DNA of 64,000 bases. Origin: Beta vulgaris subsp. vulgaris (lineage: Eukaryota > Streptophyta > Magnoliopsida > Caryophyllales > Amaranthaceae). The position numbers were made by a program, and so were the translations under genes. Positions 57,721 to 64,000 of this stretch are shown piece by piece; within the stretch, counting starts at the first letter, position 1, and each line of letters opens with the position of its first letter. The stretch spans positions 19,686,987-19,750,986 of the forward strand of contig NC_079209.1 of the NCBI RefSeq assembly GCF_026745355.1, written 5' to 3'. The notes under the pieces are model-generated. The model ran no database searches. It was not told the DNA's origin and saw only the letters and a program-made list of their open reading frames with translations.

Positions 57721-58740
57721 CATGAGATGCCTCTGTTTTGATCATTGCCATACTTTGGCATGTGGAGGCACGGTGGAGCAAGCAAAACTGTTGCTAAGGT
57801 GCTCCAATGTGGTATGTTCTGGCCAACATTGCAAAAGGATGCCCGAATTTGTGGTGGCTTGTGATAGATGTCAAAGGAGTGGTGGCATCACAAAGCGACA
57901 CGAGATGCCTCAACAAAACATTCTTGAGGTTGAGCCGTTTGATGTCTGGGGGTCGACTTTATGGGCCATTCGTTCCTTCCTGTGGGAATGTTAATTCTTG
58001 TTGCGGTCGACTACGTGACAAATGGGTTGAAGCCATTGCCTCTCCACCAATGACCATAAGGTAGTCACCAAGCTTTTGAAGAAGATCATCTTCCCTCGAT
58101 TTGGGGTGCCCCGTGTTGATCAGTGATGGCGGTTCACACTTCGCCAAAAAGCAATTAGAACACTATTGAAGAAATACGGGGTGAATCACAAAGTAGGTCT
58201 TCCTTATCACCCCAAACCAAGGCCAAGTTGAGGTCTCGAATCGAGAGGTTAAGAAATCCTTGAGAGAGTGGTCAATAGGACACGAAAGGATTGGTCTTTG
58301 AAGCTTGATGAGCCTTTGGGCTCTTCGCACGGCTTTCAAGACACCATAGGCACCACTCCCTATCGCCTTGTGTATGGCAAACATGTCATTTGCCGGTTGA
58401 ACTGAGCACAAGGCTTGGTGGGCAGTTAAGGAGCTCAACATGGATCTCACTTGGCGGGAGAAGCTCGAAAAGAAAGGCTAGTAGAGCTGGAAGAACTTCG
58501 TTTTGACGCTTATGAGAGTTCTAGACTATACAAAGAGCAAACGAAGAAATGGCACGATCACCGGATTCAACAACGAGATTCCGGGTTGGGGACAAGTCTT
58601 GTTTTCAACTCAAGACTAAAGCTTTTCCCCGGAAAGTTAAAGTCCAAGTGGTCGGGTCCTTCTCTGTGTTGAAGACTACTCCATAGGAGCTTATGAAGTT
58701 ATGGGTGAGAACGGTCCATTTTGGGTAAGGTCAAAGGTTG
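57721..58740 (+). pseudogene. Athila integrase remnant
   Basis: The HHCC zinc-binding part is degraded (HTLACGG ... PEFVVACDRCQRSGGITKRH), followed by EMPQQNILEVEPFDVWG. Core pieces are WVEAIASPP, FPRFGVPRV-like and GLPYHPK...GQVEVSNREVKK near 58190-58250. The C-terminal region reads EARKERLVELEELRFDAYES, YKEQTKKWHDHRI and LVFNSRLKLFPGKLKSKWSG at 58451-58665. Many stops and shifts are present. The spacer after it carries the Athila landmark GGGAGGCAACCCG (near 58861). Confidence 0.85.
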
Positions 58741-59027
58741 AAGTTCTATCATGATTCTCATGCTTGGTTCAATTGGTTGCTTGATTCTTCGCTCACCTGA
58801 GCGACTCTTATGATGTGTATCCTTTTTAGTCTAGCTAATGACTTAAAACAAGCGCTACACGGGAGGCAACCCGTTTCTTTCTTCCTTTTTTTTATTTTAG
58901 TTATTTTTCTTTTGTTTGTTAGTTAGAATTTTGATTTATCAGTTAGCCATGAGAGCTACATTGGGACATCTGAGTATTGTGAAAAGTTAAGTGAAATGAG
59001 TGATTGAAAAAGAAAGAGTGAGAAAAC

Positions 59028-59485
59028 AGAAGGTTAGGTGCTCCCGCACCGTGGAAGTGCGCCCGCATCTAGAAATTTTCGAAAATTTTAGTTTGGTGCC
59101 CGCAATTCTAGGTGCGCCCGCACCTTTCTCTAACGTTTTCAGAAAAAACAGAAGATTTGGTGCTCCCGCACCTCTCAAGTGCGCCCGCACCAAGAAAAAA
59201 TTTTCGAAAAAAAACTGGTGCCCGCAATACGGTGCGCCCGCACCAATCTCCGAGTTTTTGAAAAAAAACAGAAGACTTTGGTGCGCCGCACCTCGTATAG
59301 GTGCGCCGCACAAACCATCGAAATTTTTTTTGACAGTGCGCCCGCACCTGCAGGTGCGCCCACTCTCCTGCGGAATTTTTTAGAAAAAAAACAGAAGGGT
59401 CTGGTGCGCCCGCACCTGTTCCTGGTGCGCACGCACCAAACGACTTCTGATTTTTTTTTTCGATTGGTGCGCCCGCACCAAACTG
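59028..59485. repeat. 121-bp tandem repeat with paired palindromes in the Athila spacer
   Basis: CAGAAG-anchored units start at 59028, 59149, 59269 and 59394 (period 120-125 bp). Each contains one or two GGTGCGCCCGCACC-type palindromes, several diverged (GGTGCTCCCGCACC, GGTGCGCCGCACC), plus AAATTTTCGAAAA-like AT sequence and a TGGTGCCCGCAAT element. It lies upstream of the ATHILA ORF-1 gene and shares the palindrome with both LTRs. Confidence 0.9.
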
Positions 59486-60016
59486 GCTGGGCAAGAGAAA
59501 TCGCAAGTTTAAGAAAAATTTTCGGCCCTCCTCACCATTTTCCTCCTATTTTCGAAAAGTTTCTCACACTCCTCACTTTCTCTCTCTTGCTCCTCTCTAG
59601 ATCGGCCACCAGACACTTTTCCGGCGACTTCCGACGACTTTTATCACGGAATCTTCATCCATCTTCTCTACAACATTCAAGAGCACAAAAATTGGGGTTT
59701 GCAAGGATTTTTTCTAGGGTTTAAATTGGGGATTTTATCTCCATGTTGGTAACTCTTCTAATCCATGATTTTTCATCAATAATCTAGTAATTTCGAGTTC
59801 TAGTGTGTTTTCTTTTAGATTGCATGCTTGTTTTCCATAAATTTTTGATTATTCATGAACTTTGCTCCTATTTTCCTTTTTTGTGTGTTTCTTTGTGTGG
59901 TTTGATTTTTTCTTTGTGTGTGTTTCTTTGTGTCGATAGTCCGTTTGTGGTGTGTCATTGCAGCATATCATCACTTCTCCTTCCCCTTTTTGCAAAACAA
60001 AATTTTTTTACCAGCA
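59486..60016 (+). other. leader upstream of the ATHILA ORF-1 gene
   Basis: CT-rich then T-rich sequence with GT/AG-like sites (AGGGTTTAAATTGGGGATT near 59710), looking like a transcribed leader with an intron. No domain is recognised. Confidence 0.4.
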
Positions 60017-61508
60017 TGGGAAGAAGTAGTGGTGAAGGCTCCTCTAGGTCTAAGAGAGCAAAGAACGGGTCCTCTTCACAAGGATCCTCGTCCACCTCTA
60101 ATCCCCCTCCCCTCTATGCTGTGAAACTTCCCAATGCCGCTCATAAACAAATTTTTCAATAACTTTCTGAGCGCATGTTTCGTCCTACAAAGTTCTATGA
60201 CTACACTACCTGCAACTACCTTAACATCGAATCGATGATAAGGGAGATGGCGGGTAATGTCGGGTGATCGGACTTTCTTGACGTCCATGCACCTACTTAT
60301 GATCAACTCACTCTCAAATTTTTGAGTACGTTGAACATAAGCAAGGAGCCGGGCACGGGTGCTCTAGCTATTCAATTTCGTATGTTTAATCAAGCTAGAG
60401 CACTCTCCTTCGACGAATTATGTGAGGCATTCGGGATGGATTCTCGAGCTCCCTATGATGCCCCTTTGGGCACCATCTAGCAGGGATACAATGAGCAAGA
60501 ATGGTGGGCTAAAATCACCAACGGCACGACTCCGTTTCGGACGAATTCGTCCAAAGCGTCGGAGATCATCCATCTTGCTCTCCGTTACTTCCATTGGATG
60601 TTGGTTTACACCATCTTTCCTAAACAGGAAGTAGGACAGTTGAGGAAGCACGAGTTGCTGGTTCTTTGGTTGGCCACTAACGGGGCCCACCATAGAGCCA
60701 GAATTAACTTTGCTGCGCTCCTCCTTCACCGACTGTAGAAGATTCGGGGGGGGGGGGGCACTACGGTGACTGGGGAGATCCTTTGTGGTTGAATGGTCAC
60801 CCAGTTAGCGTCCTACCTCGAGTTGGACGATGACCTAGCTCGCTTGGAAGCTAGCGTGCCTACTGTTGGTCAGTCCAACAGATTGTATGGTGCGAGTCTG
60901 CAGCAGATGAAATTTCTGCGCAATTATGAGAAGGAAAACTGCATCTAGCTTGTGGGGGGGCGACCTTACTGTTTTATAGGGCCCGACTTCATCTGGGACC
61001 TCCCCGCTAACTGTGAAAACCGTTGGGGGTTCCCCCTTCCCATGACATCCCACGGGTTGTCCCTGAGCCCATCCCTACGGAGCGCATTCCACGCGTTCCG
61101 AGAGGTCCGAGGCTCGACCACCGCATTCCTGAGAGTGAGGTGGCCGAAGCTTCCTCCTCTCAATCCTTCGATATGGGCTCCGTCATGGCGGCCATAGGCC
61201 AGATGCAGGACTCTCAAGAGGCCAATCACCGCGCGGTTACTGATACTCTTGTCGGTATCCGCACCGACCTCGACCATGTGTCTCGAGTGGCTTGGCGCAC
61301 TCACCTCGCCAATGTCCACTCCGGACATGAGCCTCCCTTCCCTAACCATCCCCACTATCCTCCTTCTTTCGACCCTCAAGAAGGGCCGTTTGAGGAGCCT
61401 TCTTTTCGTCCTTATCCCCACTACCCATCTTACTATCTTGATGGGTACTCTGGTGGGTATTTCCCTCCCCACGCCCCTATCGATGGGGGTAATGGTGGGA
61501 ACTATTAG
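60017..61508 (+). pseudogene. ATHILA ORF-1 (env-position) gene remnant
   Basis: An ATG opens MGRSSGEGSSRSKRAKNGSS, a Ser/Lys-rich start. The ATHILA family (PF03078-like) core follows: YDYTTCNYLNIESMIREMAG, ALSFDELCEAFGMDSRAPYD, ASEIIHLALRYFHWMLVYTI and LRKHELLVLWLATNGAH. The tail is a proline-, histidine- and tyrosine-rich stretch (61023-61508). It occupies the place between integrase and 3' LTR that some gypsy elements use for an envelope-like gene. I see no clear signal peptide or transmembrane segment here. In-frame stops at 60160, 60267, 60478 and 60736, and an 11-G run near 60746-60758, disrupt it. Confidence 0.75.
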
Positions 61509-63168
61509 GAGCTTTTCATAACCCCCCTCCCTCTCAATCCTTTTGCAACTCCGAGCGCGGAGTTTTGCTTAAGCTTGGGGGACTTGCATGTATGTCTATA
61601 TCTTTGGGAGTTTTGGGGTCATTGATGGTTAGATTCCAGGGGTCTCATTGGTTTTCGGTATCAGTTGGTGATTGTTCCTGTCTGTTGGCTTTGATTTCCC
61701 CCACCCCTGCTGAGTTCTCTTCACCTGTCTAGCTTTGCTTTGGTAGTTTTGTTTTGCTTCTGCTTTGCATATTTTTATATATATATATATAAATAAAAAA
61801 AAATAAAAAACATTTGCCTCTTTTATTCTTTTTCTTCTCCTTTTTCTGCATTTAGGATAGCTTGGTTGCATGCATGATTTGTGGCTAAAGTGTTCATGTC
61901 TCGATTGGAAGACCTTCCTTATATTAGACTTGATGATTTTGGAAGCCCTGTTGTGACTTTAAGCGTCTCTTGAAAGCGATAACTTTTGGTAGAGTCTCTT
62001 TGAAATTAGGCGAGTTGGATGAATGGATTACCTTACCCCTTGTGCGATAAAACCCGAAGGAGGGCCAAAAACCTCGTAAGACTCACTCACAACCCTCACC
62101 ATTGATCGCCTAACTTGCGACTTGCATTTTAGCTCCCCAAGATTACATAAGACGATCCTCTAGAAGAATGATTTAGGGCGTTTCTTTTGCTAGTAATAGG
62201 AGCTACAAAACCAAAAGCTTGAATACCTGCATAATATTCGGTTTTTAACCCATATGAGCCTTTCTATCCTATTTTTGCTTAACCCACATAATGAGTCATG
62301 GCCAAACTTTACCCCAAGTGGAGTGCATGTGTAGTTTGTGTTGTGTTAAGTTGTTTTGATATTAAGTCTTGGTTGAAAGTGAGTTAATGTGCTTGTATGA
62401 TCGCAAAGGTTGAGAAAAAAAATTGAAAAAAAAAAAACTTTGTGAAAAAGAAACACAAAAGAAATAAAAGAAAGAAAGATCTTATTGTTTGATTTGGTTT
62501 ATTATTGAAAACGAAAAGAAAGAGAGATCAAATTGATGAGAAAAATGAAAAAGTTCACAAAGTGAAAAAGGAACAAGTGAAATTCAAGGTTGTGTGTGAG
62601 ATTTCTTTAATTGAGAATGGTGTTAGGACTAGCTTGGGGGAGTATTTACCCCTAGTTTGTACTCCACTTACCCTTTTTGCACCACATTCCTGGAATATAA
62701 TCCACACCCCTAACCTAGCCCCGTTACAACCTTAACAAAGTCCCTTTTGACTTCTAGATTGGACTTGATCTATTTAGTAGTGGCGAGCGAGATTTTGTGC
62801 AAGTCATGATGAGAGTCATCAAAACATGGTAGAGGCGAGCAATTATGGTTAAGCATCCCTAGGGAGGAGTCAAACTTGGGTCTTGGAAGTGGAGAAGAGT
62901 GAGAAATCATTCTTGGAAAGCTTTCTTTCAAAAAGACTCGGTTGATCGGTGGATAGAGACCTTAAAGTCACTCTTGTGCTTCCTAATCATCTTCCCTCTT
63001 GTGTTTGGTTGGTCTCCTAAATCTTGCTATGAACTCATTCAGCTTGCATGTCATGCCTGTAATCTTACATATAGAGTATATAGGTTAGTTTGTTGCATGT
63101 TTCCTTTTCTTTTCTTTCTTATTTCCTTCATTCTCACTCTTGGTTTACTTGAGGAGAAGCAAAACGCT
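61509..63168 (+). other. Athila 3' untranslated region
   Basis: Long non-coding stretch between ATHILA ORF-1 and the 3' LTR. It contains a TATATATATATA/A-rich tract (61778-61810), an A/G-rich segment (62405-62600) and repeated 'CTTGGGGGA' phrases (near 61575 and 62634) typical of Athila 3' ends. No further gene is supported. Confidence 0.6.
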
Positions 63169-63183
63169 AAGCTTGAGGGAGTT
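63169..63183 (+). promoter_or_regulatory. Athila polypurine tract
   Basis: AAGCTTGAGGGAGTT directly precedes the 3' LTR start TGATAAG, in position to prime plus-strand synthesis. Confidence 0.7.
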
Positions 63184-64000
63184 TGATAAGTGCGTTCCTA
63201 ACGCACTTTATGACTTTTTTTTAGCTTGTTTTGGCTCTCCTTTTCCCTTTTTCTTCCCTCTTTCTCCTCACTTTTCCCTTCTATTTCATTCACTTGATCA
63301 TACTTGATCATAGTGACATTTTGCTAGATTTTCGATCTATTTTGATCGAATTTCTAGCACATATGCTTTCACCATGTTTGCTCGTGTTTTTATTGCAGGT
63401 ATGACCCTTTTCGGGGCCGAGTAATGCGAGACATGGCACAAGGGAACGAGCTAGAGGATAAGAGGGAGCATAGGTGCGCCTAGAGTTCCCCCGCACATGA
63501 TGGTGCGCCCGCACATACTGCTGGTGCGCCCGCACCATCGACCAATTTCGGAGCACAAAACAGACGACATTGGTGCGCCCGCACCAAGAACAAGGTGCGC
63601 CCGCACCATCTACGGATGATTTCCACCTTGAGGCAGAAGGGTCAGGTGAGCCCGCACCTGACGTATGGTGCGCCCGCACACTCTTATGGTGCGCCCGCAC
63701 CATGCGATTCCGGAAAAATTCTCCGATTCATTTAAAACCTTTTTTTCTTTTAGTTTTAGACTTACGTTTTATTCTAGTTTTTTACACAACATTCTAGGGT
63801 TTTGTATTAGAGAGAAAACACTTTAGTTTTCATTGATAATTGAGATTAGTGATCATAGTTTGTGATTCCATTGATATTGAAGGTACTTTTCGTTCATCTT
63901 AATTCAAAGTTTCAGTTTTTAATTCATTCTCTTGGTTTTTGTTTATGTTCTTATATTATTTAAGATCTTCATTCTCTTAGTTTATTAATTGCGATTTTCA
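63184..64000 (+). repeat. 3' LTR of the Athila element (truncated by window end)
   Basis: It repeats the 5' LTR from TGATAAGTGCGTTCCTAACG. It has about 22 extra bases near 63270-63292 (TTCCCTTCTATTTCATTCAC) and fewer palindrome units. The first 817 bp of about 1.67 kb are present. Confidence 0.95.
63472..63704. repeat. GC palindrome array in the Athila 3' LTR (shorter)
   Basis: The same GGTGCGCCCGCACC units as at 51858-52173, but with unit-sized losses. The unit flanked by AAGG and ACCATC fuses the left flank of the 51979 copy to the right flank of the 52021 copy. The run at 52094-52157 is reduced from four units to two. The 10-bp-arm palindrome has one change (GGTGAGCCCGCACC). Confidence 0.93.

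Larger units (their letters stand above)
51593..64000 (+). mobile_element. Athila-type Ty3/gypsy retrotransposon (3' end outside the window)
   Basis: The element starts at a TGATAAGTGCG LTR following GAATG (probable TSD, 51588-51592) inside a LINE. It carries the typical Athila PBS, gag, protease, RT, RNase H, integrase, a long spacer, an ATHILA ORF-1 type gene, PPT and a 3' LTR at 63184 that runs off the window. Size exceeds 12.4 kb. Coding regions have many frameshifts and stops. Confidence 0.95.

Noticed and set aside
59918..60160. Signal-peptide-like hydrophobic ORF before the ATHILA gene (envelope leader)
   Set aside because: The hydrophobic part is T-rich leader sequence upstream of the family's ATG. 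No conserved membrane segment is seen in the gene itself.
61023..61508. 161-residue ORF as a separate gene
   Set aside because: It is the C-terminal Pro/His/Tyr-rich part of the ATHILA ORF-1 remnant in one frame and not an independent gene.

Overview
This window is a gene-poor, repeat-dense stretch of a plant nuclear genome. It shows chromovirus, Tat/Ogre and Athila Ty3/gypsy retrotransposons, L1-type LINEs, En/Spm-type CACTA transposons, and Stowaway- and hAT-type MITEs. The base composition and plant-type TATA boxes fit an AT-rich eudicot, but the species cannot be resolved from the sequence. I find no intact host gene, no tRNA or rRNA gene and no prokaryotic system. Nearly every base belongs to an identifiable element or a remnant of one, and many boundaries can be placed by target-site duplications (TSDs).

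Layout. 1-1103: minus-strand LTR end, inserted in the integrase of a sibling chromovirus whose integrase/chromodomain remnant (1104-1942) and 3' LTR (2163-4156) follow. 4157-5932: older chromovirus reverse transcriptase/RNase H remnant. 7112-17374: a long Ogre/Tat-like LTR (copy A) ending at an Ogre-type primer-binding site. It is interrupted by a Stowaway MITE (8339-8653) and a LINE (9402-14640), and the LINE itself holds a truncated LINE. 18324-20882: inverted repeat with two 1-kb arms. From 19882: a second LTR copy (B), cut by three CACTA elements: 21133-28082 (6.95 kb, carrying a receptor-like cytoplasmic kinase exon), 28139-46114 (18 kb, decayed transposase) and 46165-47443 (1.3 kb). The 18-kb CACTA contains a hAT-like element, which contains a 10.75-kb Tat retrotransposon (29415-40169) with 489/491-bp LTRs and matching gttac TSDs. 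48827-51592: minus-strand LINE closing copy B. 51593-64000: an Athila element inserted in that LINE; its 3' LTR runs off the window.

The strongest biology lies in three places. (1) The Tat element keeps a long antisense, spliced gene (877 codons in two exons, clean GT-AG intron) although its sense gag-pol is broken in many places. (2) The LTRs of unrelated families carry arrays of short palindromes. In Athila the motif GGTGCGCCCGCACC is phased at 21-22 bp, its flanking bases co-vary to stay palindromic, and units were lost between the two LTRs. A different GC palindrome and an AT palindrome array occur in the Ogre-like LTR. (3) Four independent DNA transposons, counted over both copies, landed within about 110 bp of the Ogre-like LTR leader, two of them at the same TA.

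Most coding regions are pseudogenes with frameshifts and stops, so they are annotated as remnants by domain and not as single reading frames.
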